From: Mallotus nudiflorus
Taxonomy: Eukaryota; Streptophyta; Magnoliopsida; Malpighiales; Euphorbiaceae
DNA: 64,000 nt
Direction of reading: 5' to 3'
Assembly (NCBI GenBank): GCA_947683625.1
Contig: CANTUR010000130.1
Coordinates: forward strand, 1,054,001-1,118,000
The notes beneath the pieces are model-generated. The model was not told the origin of the DNA, did no database searches, and saw only the letters and a list, made by a program, of their open reading frames with translations. Positions 33,630 through 46,062 of the stretch are shown one piece after another (positions within the stretch are counted from its first letter, which is position 1; every line of letters starts with the position of its first letter). Position numbers and translations under genes: made by a program.

Positions 33630-35945
33630 TCATCTCAAGGTATCACCATTGCACTTGCGAACACAATTACGAGTGACTGCGTCTTTCTCCATGTCAAAAG
33701 CATAGTCTAGTTGTCTTCTGAGAGAGTTAATACCTGTACATGAGATTTTCCGCGACGGGGTGCTGGTGGTATCAGAAGAGTTGTCGACACCAGCCTCCCT
33801 GCAAGTTCTTTTTCTTATTATAGAAGGAGTATATTTGAAGGTCCTTGCTGCATTTTTCAGTATAGATTCCGGACTATTACATTTAACAAGGCTACTAGGA
33901 GTGGAACAAGAAGAACAAGGAACAGGGCTGTTTCCGCCCTTCATCTGTGCTGACTCCTGATACAGACAGTGCTTGCTTGTGTCCGCTGATGGCATCTGAA
34001 TATTCTGAACTTTGTTTTCCTTTCCAGTTCCAGAAGTTAAAGTTTTATTGCTGAGTTCTGACGGAAAATGACCTAACTCATAACCTCTGAACTTGTCAGG
34101 GGATTTGACAGACTTCAGATCAGAAGGAAGAACAGCTTCAAGAGCATTGCGACATGATCTAGTTGGAATAGATCCATCGTATGGAAGTTTAACATCAGAG
34201 GGTAACAAGGAGCTATGCACAATATCATGTTTACCATCACTTCTAGGTCCAACGAGTATACGGCCACCTATGCCAAAAGCATTGGCACCACACTTCAACC
34301 TCGTGCTTCCATAGACAGATTCTGTTCCATCAGGATTCTGTCTTTCTTCCTTTACTTCGATGCCGTTGGATTTTATTGCACAACTGCAGAAATTGAGAGA
34401 GCCAATCGTGCATAGATCCATCACATACGCAGGAGGAAGATTGGAATCAAACTTCTTCATTATGCAATTCCAGTGATTTTTTATTGCATTGTCAGTCCTG
34501 TTAATTTCCAAAACAGGCAATAATTTATTAAACCACAAAGAACTCTGCACAGATTGATTTGTGATATGTATTAGAAGTCCCATATTGCAATCTACAAGTG
34601 AATTTCCCAAATGTGCATTCATATGTCTGCAGATGATGTGTAGTGTGGTAAATAAATTTTCAGTTTTAAAAGATGGTGTTAAGATCATTAATCTACAACA
34701 TGTACCTTCCAGGTAGAAATTTAGCTATCTCTGCCCATTTGTTCCCATACAATTCATGGTAATAAATAAGAGTCAACTCCTCTTCTGTCCATGAAGTTTT
34801 CCTTTTGGCTGGGTCTAAGTGGTTAAACCACGTGGAAATTCATGAACTTCATGGTTAAACAACATGAGATCCTCTAATGGACACGAAGAATATCATCCTA
34901 TGATATAAAAACTGTCTAAGGTAAAAAAAAAAAAACCTATACAAATTAAGCAAAATAAGCATAGGCCTCCATGAAAACTGAAAACACCAATGCCTGACAA
35001 TGATTTGATGTTACCAAGTACACATTAATTTTTACTATTTACCTTTCTCTGCGCTGCTTGCTTAAGCGACCCGGTAAGGACTTTGCAACTGCAGACCATT
35101 TCTGAGGACCGTCCTTTCTGACCGACTCTATGATACACTCATCCTCCTGAAATGAGGAAACAAAGATGCAGTGTCAACACAATAATGAAATGGATTCACC
35201 AAGGCTAGCTAGAAAAGCAAAACATGCAAAAAGAAATCGCACCTCCTTTGTCCATTTTCCTCTGACAACTTCAGGATTAAGAAGCCGCTTCCAGCGAGTA
35301 AAGCACTGAGAAATTGTCCGCTTAGGAATACATTCAGCTGAACAATGATAAACAAATAAATAAATAAAATTGATCGCATCGGTTAAGTTCATAGTGCGCT
35401 ACTGACAATGCCATATGTGAGTAAAGCAAACCTATTTGCCTCCAATTCCTGCCATTAAATTTTTTAACAGCTTCTTTAAGAAGATAATCCTGTGATCAAA
35501 TTAAATCCCGTTGGGTTACTCCACAAATGCAAGCTTCCATCTATATATATATATATATATATATATATAACAAATATCACAGCATTATGTAGCAGGAATT
35601 TTCTGCAAATCCTGATTCTATCATCTTCAATCAATATTACTCAAAAAACTCCAAGCAATCAGTACCACATTTCAAAGAAGTTCGTATAGTCACTAACCTC
35701 ATGTTCAGTCCAGCGTCCTTTTGTTGATTTTCCAGTTGCCCTCCTATACAAACGTTAAATCAAACATTACTACATAATTATGTAGAAACATTCGAAAAAA
35801 AAACAACCAAAAAAAAAAAAAAAGCTTAAAAAGAAACTAACTTTGCATCAAAATTGCCAAAATAAACAGAGGTTGGTGATGCATCAATGACTTGTTCATC
35901 ACCAAAACCCACATCACAAGGTTCCTCCTCTTGCTTCACTTTCAT
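33630..35945 (-). CDS. 3R-MYB transcription factor (MYB3R-like)
   Basis: Coding exons on the minus strand: 35945-35842, 35743-35698, 35489-35432, 35337-35243, 35146-35043, 34831-34706 and 34497-33630; phases agree and give about 466 residues. Three MYB repeats are visible: R1 from KGRWTEHEDYLL, R2 from GKWTKEEDECII, R3 from TSWTEEELTLIYYHELYGNKW to GRTDNAIKNHWN. The C-terminal SPESILKNAARTF motif is typical of MYB3R proteins, which bind MSA elements of G2/M genes. Oddities: the acceptor before the 34831 exon is AC rather than AG, and R2 has KQRRE where family members have KQCRE. A 5' UTR exon ends at 36067 with a good donor. All other introns are GT-AG. The gene looks intact apart from that acceptor. 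Confidence 0.85.
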
Positions 35946-35954
35946 TTCGTCATT
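35943..35954 (-). promoter_or_regulatory. Minimal upstream ORF overlapping the 3R-MYB start
   Basis: In the spliced leader an ATG opens a three-codon ORF (Met-Thr-Lys) whose TGA stop overlaps the main ATG as ATGA. This arrangement could tie translation of the factor to reinitiation. The effect is inference; the sequence is directly visible. Confidence 0.55.
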
Positions 35955-36066
35955 TTCTCCTGAAAAACAACACATTTCATTTCATGTTCCCAGAAACCAA
36001 ACAGAAGAGCCAAACAAGCACCAAATTTTACCAAAACAAAAGGAAATTAATCAACAAAAAGCTTAC

Positions 36067-36235
36067 CTCTTTTGATAAAAATGCAAATCTGAGGCGAAAA
36101 TTTAGATCTTTTTGATGAGAAGTTGAAGATTGACAAGCAAGTGAGGATTGTTTCAGTGTGTTGTGGAGAGTGAGAGCAGAAGAAGCGGGAAAGAGAGCGT
36201 CTTAGAGAAGCTGAGTGTGTGTGTGCAAGTGTAAC
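36067..36235 (-). other. 5' UTR exon and promoter-proximal region of the 3R-MYB gene
   Basis: The exon ends with AAAAGAG followed by GTAAGC at 36066-36061, and the next exon begins at 35959 after a TTTTTCAG acceptor. It has no ATG. Just upstream TTTTAGCGCGCC (about 36286) resembles, with one mismatch, an E2F site, which would suit a cell-cycle gene. This is weak evidence. Confidence 0.5.
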
Positions 36236-36459
36236 CGCTTTGAGATGTTCGTTTTTAAAGCTTACGTCGGAAGATTCATGATTCTTTTAGCGCGCCTCAG
36301 CTTGTTAGTGAAGCCATTGGCGAGACTAGACTGGACCGGATTGATTGAGTGCGAAATTGTGAGCTTTGGGTTGGGTCTATTGACTTAGCCACTGATCCTG
36401 TTTGAGACACCGGCTGAGCCCAGATGGAAACCGATGTAGTTAGGTTTGAGTTGATTTGA

Positions 36460-38100
36460 ATTCTTTACATAAATATATCAAAAATCAAACAAAATTTTAA
36501 AAATATTGTTGACTTTCAAAATTTTTTAAATTATTTTTTCTGATTTTTTTCAAATATATTTCACTTTCTTTACCGGCTTTATTATCAACAATTTTTCTTT
36601 ATTCTCTATTTATTTATTTTTTCTAAATATTTTTTTTAGTATTTTTTTACTATTGTCATTTATTTTTTTCTCAATATTTTTTATTTAATATTTTTTTATC
36701 ATTTTTTCTATTGTCTTTATTTTTTCTCAACATTCTTTTTCTAATGTCTTCATTTTTTTCAATTTTTTTTGTTCAACGTTTTTTTTTTATTTTTAAGGTA
36801 TTGTTTTTATTTTATTCTCAACTTTTTTTTGCTCAATATTTTTTTAAGACTTTTTTTTAAATGAATAATTATTAACTAAACATCTTTAATTGTTGTTAAA
36901 TCAAATAATAAATATCTTCAACTATTGTAACAACAATAAATAAAAAAAATCTCTCATTTTATATTCTTAAAGAATAAGAATTTTATTTTATTTTAATTTG
37001 TTTATTAAAATATCTAACAATTTTTTTTAAAAAAATTATTTGATACTTATTATTCATCAATATGTAACAAGTTTATAATGATTATGATGTCTTTGTAATA
37101 TTAACAAAAAAAAAAAAATCAACAAACCAAAACAACAGAAAAAAATTAAAAAAAAAAAACAACTGAAATAACAAAACAAAAAAAATCAACAACAATTAAA
37201 AAACTTTTATGTTGTTAATTGTTGTTTTTTTTTTCATTTATTTTTGTTGATTTTTTTATTTTTAAAATTCTTTTTCATTATTAATGATAAAATTAAGGTC
37301 ATAAATAAATTTTTTACTTTTACTAGTATTAATGATAATAATAATAATAATTTTTTTTATATATCTCATAATTTTCATTTTTTTATTTTTAATAAAAATC
37401 AACAAATATAAATAAAGTCAAATGACAAAAACAACTGAAAAACAACAACTAAAATAATAAAATCAACAAAAAGCAACAAAAAATTGTAGTTATTGATTTT
37501 TTCTTATTTGTGTTGATTTATGTTGTTATTTGTTGTTTTTTTAATTTTTTCATCATTAATAATAAAATTAAGACCATAAATATAATTTTTACTTTTATTA
37601 GTATCAATAATAAAAATAATAATTAATTTGATATATTTACTAAAAAATAATTATTAAATACTATGGGTAATTTTTACTTTAATTAGTTTAATTTCTAAAT
37701 TCTAAATAATTATGGAAAAAATAATTATTGAAGATTATGGATAATTTTATGATTAATTAGCTTAATTTTTATATTCTAAATGATAGTAAATTTCAAAATA
37801 AAATAATAGTTATTTTAAATATAAAATTAAATTATTTAATTTTGTATAAATCAAATAAATATATACAATAAGCTTAAATTAAAATTGACTTTAAGAATAA
37901 TAAATAAGTAAATAGTAATTAAAAAAATAAAAAGAAAAAGAAAAGAAGGAAAAAAAAAAAAGCAAAATGTTGACGTTGAAGCAAAAGTTTAAAAAATGGA
38001 CAAAAACAGGGTAAAAGTGAAAGCAAAGAAAACAATTGTCAAAGAATAAATTGGACCGGGCCATTAAAGAAATTAAAGGCGTTGATTGGGTCATGAAATG
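36460..38100. repeat. AT-rich spacer with two tandem fold-back units
   Basis: Around 37120-37260 and 37430-37560 runs rich in AACAAC/TCAACA face their reverse complements (TGTTGATTT, TTGTTGTTTTT), so each could fold into a hairpin. The units share TTAATGATAAAATTAAGG-type flanks and are imperfect repeats of about 285 bp. The whole spacer is absent from the duplicated copy near 46020. No gene is seen. Confidence 0.5.
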
Positions 38101-38434
38101 AATTTTTCCTTTTTCTTTTACTTTTAGCCTAAGTTTGGTGCAATTTTATTATTTGAGTCTAAAATTTTAATTAAATTTTAAAAAATAATATATTAATTAT
38201 TTTATTTATATCAGATACAAATAAAAAATTACAGAAAATGAAGACTTGGTTATAGAAAAATAACTTCTAATTGAAGTGTTTGAAGAATATAAATATGAAA
38301 AAATGAAAATATAAACATGAAAAATATCTCCATTAATTGAAATATCTGTACATCATTGAATTGTTCACATGCGTTATTGAATTGTTAAATTTACTATAAA
38401 ATAAGTTTTAAAAATAAAAAATTTTACTTTTGGG

Positions 38435-38468
<34 letters not shown>

Positions 38469-38995
38469 AGCAACTAACCAATTCTACCATATTTATTTTC
38501 TGACCATTCATATTTTAGATTAAAAAATTTTCTTTCAATTAAATCAGATATTAAAATTACTATAAAAATATCCATAAAAAACTAGTCACTATACGAGTTA
38601 CAAATTTATATATTTTTTATTTAATTATTTGAAACTATAAATAAAATAAAAAAAATTTAAATATATGCTGTGTTTCACTTTCCTAAACAACTCATCTTAA
38701 TTTTTTCTTTTCTAAATTTGATTTTTCGTTAGAAGCACAGGTTCTATCAATCACTCACAGATTTATACTTGACTTTAAAAGATAAAAAACCATAACAATT
38801 CAAACACAGATTCACACAAAATTGCTTAATTATTTCCTCACTACTTTGTTTCTTATTGGAAAATAATATCCACAGTTCTTTATTTTTTCCATATAATTTT
38901 TTTGAACTGGATTCCATAGAAATTTGAGAGTGAGACTTTTCTTTTTGGAAAATAATTTTTAAGTCTTTTTGTATTGTGTCTCTTATAACTTTATT
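38100..38995. repeat. Segment A, first copy of a duplicated spacer
   Basis: Matches 46020-46062 plus 60526-61405, for example in CATATTTATTTTCTGACC and in CGTTAGAAGCACAGGTT. It preserves the empty site ATTTTATTA at 38143-38151 of the Mutator-like insertion in the other copy. It is cut at about 38995 by the Tat-type element. Confidence 0.8.
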
Positions 38996-41460
38996 TAAAT
39001 ATCAAGCTGAACCCAGAAAAATGTATCTTTGGAGTCAAAACAGACAAATTTCTGAGATTTGTGATATCCCATACAGATATTAAGGCCAACCCAGAAAATA
39101 TGGAGGCCATTTTTATCATGAAAGCTTCAAAGACTATCCATGAGTTACAAAAGTTAAATGGTAGGATTATGGCTTTGGGACGTTTCATCTCCTGCTCGGC
39201 CAAATGGTGTCTACCACTATTCTAAGCTTTAAAAAATTGAAATTTGTTTGGACTGAAGACTGCTAGGCGGCTTTTGAAGATGTTAAAACATTCCTATCTG
39301 CACCACTTCTACTTAACAGGCCGATCCCAGAAGAAACGTTGTACTTGTACCTCTCGGTGGGTTAAAAATGCATAGCTTCGGTGCTAGTAAGGGAAGAAGA
39401 GAGCCAATAAAACCTAGTATACTACGTCAATAAAATACTTCGAGGGTCTGAGATTTGGTACCCAACACTGGATAAGCTGGCCATGGTTGTTGTCCATGCA
39501 TCTCGGAAGCTCAAAACTACTTCCAGGCTTATCCTATCATTGTCAGATCCTGCTTCCCTTTGCGAAAAATTTTACAAAGACCTAAGACTTCAGGCAGATT
39601 AGCTCAATGGTTAGTATTACTTGGAGAATTCGACATTAACTATGAGCCCTGGCAGTAGGTGAAAGCTGAAGCATTAACAAATTTCATTCAAGAAATGACC
39701 CCAAAATATCTTACCATCACCAAAGCACTAGAATGGAAGTTTTATGTGGACGGAGCATCCTCCACTCAAGGATCGGGCATCGGGGTTATCCTTAAGGGAC
39801 CGCATAAAATCCACATTCGGTATGCAGTTCGAATAGAGTACAACGCAACCAACAATGCCATAAAATATAAGGCACTCATCACAAGATTAAAGTTGGCTGC
39901 AGAAGTCAAAGACGAGTACCTCACAATACACTCAGACTCTCAACTAGTAGTAAACCAGGTCAACAGAACATTTCAGATTAAGGATTCGAGCATCGCTAGA
40001 TATGTAGGAAAATTCATGTAACTCCTGAAGAAGATCGAACAAGATGGTGGATAGTGGGAGATAGTCCAGATACCTAGACATGAAAACTTTGAAGTTGACC
40101 TCTTAGCCAAAGCAGCAGCTGAGGACAATCAGACATTTAACAGAAGTATTGACAAGACCAAGCATCGAGGACCTAGATATCATGGAAGTACAGGAAGTCT
40201 CAAAATGGATGCAATTAATAGTCCAATAACTGGAAAATGGAACACTCCCAGAAGATAAACTAAAGGTTTGGAAGCTAAAGATGAAGGCAGTCCACTACTC
40301 TATCCACTGCGGAGAGCTCTATAGGAAATCCCTCACATACCCATGGTCCAAATGTGTATCCCCAGAGGAAGGTAATTACATACTCAGGGAAATCCATGAA
40401 GGAATTTATGGAGCACATGAATCCCACTATAACCTAATCAGGAAAGCACTACTTTAAGGATACTACTGGCCCACCATGTCTAATGATGCCCATAAGCTAA
40501 CTCAAGAATGTCATAAGTGTCATCAGTTTGCATGTCTCAATCATAAACCTTCCAACCCCTTATATCCGATCAGTAGCCCTTAGCCCTTCACCATGTGGGG
40601 AATGGACATCTTGAGTCCCTTCTTGGCCTCCACTTCATAGAAAAAGTTCTTAATTATGGCCATAGACCATTTCACTAGGTGGGTAGAAGTGAAAGCAGTT
40701 CCAACCATCACAGAAGCTCAAATTCAACATTTCTTCTAAAGAGAAGTCATCTGCAGATTCAGCATACCACACACTTTGATCATAGACAACGATAAGTAGT
40801 TTGATAATAAGAAGTTTAGAAGATGCTACTCTGACCTCAGAATAAAGCTTCATTTTACCTTGATAGCTCACCTGCAGACAAATAGACAAATGAAGGTCAC
40901 TAACATGACTATCATGCAAGGGTTAAAGAAGAGGCTCGATGTAAAGAAGGGAAACTGAGTTGAAGAACTTAATAATGTAATATGGGCCTATATGACCACT
41001 CCTAGATCATCCACCGAGGAAACACCATTCAGGTTAACTTACGGTATGGACATGATAATACTAATAGAAATCGGATCACCAAGTTACAGGGTCAGTAGAG
41101 ACTTGGATCAAGTCAATCAACAACATTGACACCTAGATATGCTTGGACCTACTGGAAGAAAGAAGAGAACAGGCGTCCATTGTAGCTGAGGCACATAGGG
41201 GCAGGATAACACAATATCACCTCTAGTGTAGTCATCCAAGAAAATTTAAGATAGGAGACTGGGTACTTAAAAGGGTAGATATTGATAAAGGCAACTCCGA
41301 CACCGGCAAACTTGGTCCTAATTGGGAAGGCCCCTATCAGGTTATAGAGCACACATCTAAAGGGGCATAAATAAAAGATAGAGAAGGCAAGGAGCTATAA
41401 TGATTTTGGAACTCAGACTGCTTTAAAAAATATTACCAATATATGTACCTGGAATAATAT
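38996..41460 (+). pseudogene. Pol remnant: RT end, RNase H, archaeal-type RNase H, integrase
   Basis: The RT end shows a LNPEKCIFGV-like motif near 39005. The best preserved part (39659-40021, 121 residues) has WKFYVDGASSTQGSG and SDSQLVVNQV, the signature of the extra RNase H found only in the Tat lineage. The integrase finger (HKLTQECHKCHQFA, about 40493) and core (MWGMDILSPF, DHFTRWVEVKAV, EETPFRLTYG) follow in pieces broken by many stops. No functional product is possible. Confidence 0.85.
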
Positions 41461-41496
41461 CAAACAAAGTATTTTCATTCATTGGAAACAATCATA

Positions 41497-43351
41497 TTAC
41501 AAAAGTGAATTAAAAAAAAAATCTCTAGTATATAAGTGTACATTCGATGGTTCGAATTCAAAGATAGGAGGGGGAATAATAGCATTAACAAGCATTGGAA
41601 GCTCAGAAGAAGACCCTTCAACTAATTTAGAAATATTTTTTGCATGAAAGGAAAAGGCCTTGTGCCGGGTATCCTTTTCAGCGGCAATATTAGTTAAATC
41701 AGCCAGCGTTATTTGATCTAGGTCAGCCAAGTCTAGCTCTAGATTCTGAGAGAGCAAGACCGTCCTACATTTAGACTTATAGGCCTTAAGAAATCCTCTT
41801 ACCATGCTTTGATAGGATCTTTTATCATTCTCCTAAGATTTCTTGACTTTAGTTAGCTTTTTCTTTAGATCTATGATATGGGAGTCCTGCTCTTTGATCC
41901 TTTTAGTTAATTAAGCTTAATTGTGCTATAGATCAACCACCTTTTTTTGGCTTGCCTCGGCTTCAGATATAGCCTTTACATTATCTAATTTCTTCTCAAA
42001 ATCAATTGTTATTATTCTAAAATTTGTGTCCTTTAGATTGTAGTAGCTCTTGAGGTAGAAATACTGGTCCTTCACCAATAACAAAGCTTGGGTCATTTGA
42101 GAAAGGAGAAACTCTTGTCATTACCTTAATACAAAAGGATATAACAAATCAGATAAAAAGTGTTCAGCACTTACTTTTATTGAATGCTCGATCATGGAAC
42201 TGAACAACTCCTCCTGACCCTCCTCGATCTAGTGTTGTATATCTGTTGGTAGCCTCAGCAACTCAACATATTGATCTCGGACCTGGGCATTCGAGACATT
42301 CGGCGGTTTTACTTTGTTTAAGGTCCACACCCTCATGTCCAGACACCTTGAGAGCCTTGGATGCTGGACGTTTATCTCCTCATCCAGCTCCTTAGTATCC
42401 AAGTCTCAGTCGATCAGTCGCCTCTTTTGCTGACCTTCCCTTTTAGACTATAAAGATCCAGTCACAACCTTTCCTTTCAGATTGTTGGCCGCTTCCTCCG
42501 AAATTGTAGGTACTTTAGGATTGGTAGAGGGGGAGGAGATTTACACTTCCTTTGGCCTTACTGGCTCATCAACTATAATCCAAATCCCATTCATAAAGGC
42601 AAAAAAGTTAGCCATTTATAATTGAAAAGGTAAAAACAGAAGTTAGAAAGATACCTCTCGATAATCAAAATGTACCAATAGACTAAACACGGTTCAGAAA
42701 AACTCTCCATAAGTATCTCCTTGACATGTCTTTAGTTGATCGAGCCTCAGCTTGGCCATCAAGCTGAAGTCTCAAGTCCATCTCCATATCATGGTCGATT
42801 GACTTTGGAGGCCGTTTCACCCTATGGCACTTATTAAAACACATTCACAAAACATCCAAGAAGTCTGCATTATGCTTGATGATGAAAAACTTGTGCCTCC
42901 ACTTCTTATGAAGATTCAAAAGCTTCATAAATAAGTTGTGGCTAGGGACGGCTGATAAGGAGAACATCAGCTCTCCCTTCTTCCTAGTTAGGCTACACAA
43001 ATATCACAGGACATCTAAGTCTGGCTCCTTACCCTCCTCGTGCATCAACTGAATAAACAAGGTTAGAATTCAGTAACTATTGGGGTAAAGTTGACCGGAT
43101 GCTTTGTTATACCTATTTAAAAATATTTTTACAAAAGGATCCAATGGGAACTTCAGACCCCCTTCAAGTTGGTCAAAATACACTACTAACCTACTAAGAT
43201 CTAGCATAAGGGTATAGGCTCTAAACTTCCTATCTACAGTGTACAGGGCATAATCAGTGGGAATGTTAAACCGCCTCCAATACCACCCTAATAACTCCTC
43301 ATCTATCCTAGAAATAAATAGATCAGAGCTAACTTGTTCCCTCAGTGCCAT
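41497..43351 (-). pseudogene. Antisense ORF of the Tat-type element, decayed
   Basis: Minus-strand reading gives one homologous product with about nine stops. The N-terminal part (43351-43070) has GWYWRRFNIPTDYAL and LEGGLKFPLDPFVK, resembling the gag/transposase-like antisense proteins known from Tat-lineage elements such as Grande. The end (about 41880-41500) is Lys/Glu-rich and looks coiled-coil. The protein's function is unknown in the family. Confidence 0.55.
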
Positions 43352-43779
43352 GAGTTTATCGAAGAAATAAAATAGAAGAGGAATGAAGGAAGGAAGAAAA
43401 GGATCACTTGGTTACAAAATGGAGAAGTCGTTGCAGGAAAAGATTGGTGGCAGTAGTAACAAAAAAGCAAAGGAGACACCAACAAAATAGCAAAGAGAAA
43501 AAATGCATCGTATTAAAGAAATAGGGATACTTATAAAATAAAGAAGACTCTGGAATAAACCATTAACTACCCTCATAATTATTTCAGTTCTACCTACATC
43601 ATTAATGGTAGTCTGGGAAATAGAAAAACCCATTAATTAAGCAGCCATCATTATGGTAGTAGAAATGTTTTATCTTTTGACACACGTATAAACACGATGG
43701 TTATACAATTTAAATTTCAAAAATCAAGGCGACGAGCTGAAAAAAATGTTACCAGCCTCGGGCGCACCATTGCTAGTTA

Positions 43780-44400
43780 TTCTTCCACACTTGGCATAGT
43801 AAGATCTAGTTTCATCTGCTAGCAATTGAAGTTGGCATCCTCATGTCGCTTCCAGAGTACTGAGGTTTTAAGTATCTAAAGCATGATGCATTAAGTCTAG
43901 TAACTGAAGTTGGCTCCCTTAGGTCGCTTCTATAGTACTAAGGATGGGCATCCGAGCTATACTTGTAAGACATCCATACTATATGGCACTTGGGCCGTGC
44001 TTCTAATGCACTAAGATAAAGTCTAGTGATTGAAGTTGGTGCCCTCAGGTCACTTCTATAGTACTGAGCTTTTGAGCAGCTAAAGCCTCATGCATTAAGT
44101 CCAGTAACTGAAGCTAGCTTCCTTAGGTCGTTTTTATAGTACTAAGGATAGGCATCCGAGTTATACTTGTAAGACATCCATACTATACGACACTTGGGCC
44201 ATGCTTTTAATGCACTAAGATAAAGTCCAGTGATTGAAGTTGACACCCTCAAGTCAGTTCTATTGTACAGAGGTTTCGAGCATGTAAACCTCGTGTCCTT
44301 ATATTGAGCATCTAAGTCCAGTGATTGAAGTTGGCACCTTTAGGTTGCTTTTATAGTACTAAAGTTTGGCACTCGGGCTGCGCTTTTAATGCATCGAGCA
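43780..44400. repeat. Tandem repeat array, period about 204 bp
   Basis: The TAAGACATCCATACTATA block occurs at 43966 and 44170, a 204-base step. Within each unit AGTTGGC-type segments with TTCTATAGTACT also recur at half spacing. Such minisatellites near the 3' end are common in the Tat lineage. Confidence 0.75.
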
Positions 44401-44923
44401 TTAAAACTCCAATGACAATTGGTTCCATCACGTTGTCTTTGCACTGATGAGTTAATCCATTATATACTCTTTTTTGTAGATTTTGTGCACTCCAAAGTCC
44501 AGCTAGCACTTTTATGACATCTTTACGTGACTGTTTCAAGACTCGGTACCAAGTTTTATCTTTTCCTATGACTGAGGCTGGCCACCTCAGTTCACCTTTC
44601 TATATCAAATGCAATGATTCAAGTAGTCTCTCTTTAGATTGAACAATGACGTTTCCATCACCTTATCGACCTGGATACATCAGACATAAATATCTGAATA
44701 AGACCCATATGGGGGACTCTTGATTCCCCATATGCATATATTCCTATTTAATTAAAGATCTTTATTTTCTATACAGGTTACTTAGAAAGGGAAAGTAACT
44801 GAATCCACTCAGGAAAAGGCTCCTGCCTCAAGAAGACTCCTAAACGAAGAAGAAATACTCTCCTATTTAGTCTAGGATTCCTATCCAAAGAGGAATCCTA
44901 CTCCTTTTAGTTTTAAGTATTAC

Positions 44924-44931
44924 TATAAATA
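44924..44931 (+). promoter_or_regulatory. TATA box of the Tat-type LTR
   Basis: TATAAATA in CTATAAATAGGACTCC, about 100 bases before the GGCATCAGAGTG motif. The spacing fits the U3/R border of such an LTR. Confidence 0.6.
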
Positions 44932-45115
44932 GGACTCCATATCCCTTATTTTAATTCATTCTAGTCTTTTATATTTTAGTTGATTTTATTTCTCTTTAGA
45001 TTCTCTCTCTATTTTTTAACTTAGGCATCAGAGTGTTTATGGGGATCCTCCCCACCTCTCACCTTGCCCTTTGTTGATCACCTGTAAGGCTCTAAGCTCA
45101 AGAGTTCTGAAAATA

Positions 45116-46062
45116 AGTTATCATTTATATATCTATAATAACTATCACAATATTATGTAACAAGAATTTTTTGCAAATCCTAATTCTATCATTTTCAATC
45201 AATATTACTAAAAAAACTCCAAGCAATCATTAGCACATTTTAGAGAAGTCTGTATAATCACTAACCTCATGTTCAGTTCAGTGCCCTTTTGTTGATTGTT
45301 TAGTTGCCCTCCTATACAAATAATAAATTAAACATTACTACATGATTATGTAGAAACATTATAAATAAACTGATAAAACGCTTAAAAAGTGACTAACTTT
45401 GCATCAAAATTGCTAAAATAAATAGAGGTAGATGAAGCATCAATGACTTGTTCATTAGCAAAATCCACATCAATGACTTTCATTATCATCATTTCCCTCA
45501 GAAAACAACACATTTTATTTCATTTTCTCAGAAACCAAACAAAAGAGCTAAATAAGCACTAAATTTTAACAAAACAAATGAAAATTATTCAAGAAAAAAC
45601 TTACCTCTTCTGATAAAAAATTTATGGTGAAAACATATAAATATGAGGCTAAAATTTAGATCTTTTTGATAGGAAGTTAAAGATTGAAAAGCAAATGAGG
45701 ATTTTTCTTTAGTGTGTATTGTGGAGAGTGAGAGTAGAAGAAGCAGGAAAGAGAGCTTCCTAGAGAAGCTGTGTGTCCTTGAGTGTAACCGCTTTGAGTT
45801 GGTTCATTTTTAAATGGTTAAAGCTTATATCAGAAGATTCATGATTCTTTTGGCATCATATCAATCACAGATTGTTTGGGAAGCCATTGTCTAAACTAGA
45901 CTAAACCAGATTGATTAAGTGCTAAATTTATGAGCTTTGGGTTGGGTCTATTAACTTAGCCACTGAACCTATTCTAGATATGGGCTGAACCCAAATGAAA
46001 CAGAATGTAGTTGAAATTAGGTTTTCTTTTATTTTGAGCCTAAATTTGGTGCAATTTTATTA
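45116..46062 (-). pseudogene. Partial duplicate of the 3R-MYB 5' region
   Basis: Aligns with about 35536-36455: the first coding exon, the second small exon, the 5' UTR exon and the promoter. Many substitutions and small indels are present. The first coding exon has lost the LTR-like EEEP stretch by deletion, and the remaining exons that encode the MYB repeats are absent, so it cannot make the factor. The left boundary abuts the Tat-type element. Confidence 0.85.

Larger units (their letters stand above)
38996..45115 (+). mobile_element. Degraded Tat/Ogre-type Ty3 retrotransposon
   Basis: Begins inside reverse transcriptase, so the 5' LTR, gag and most of RT are missing. Then follow RNase H remnants, a second archaeal-type RNase H, integrase, a long antisense ORF, an array of repeats about 204 bp long and an LTR-like end with TATAAATA (44924) and the GGCATCAGAGTG motif characteristic of the R/U5 of this lineage. 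It lies between segment A and the duplicated 3R-MYB promoter. Confidence 0.75.
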
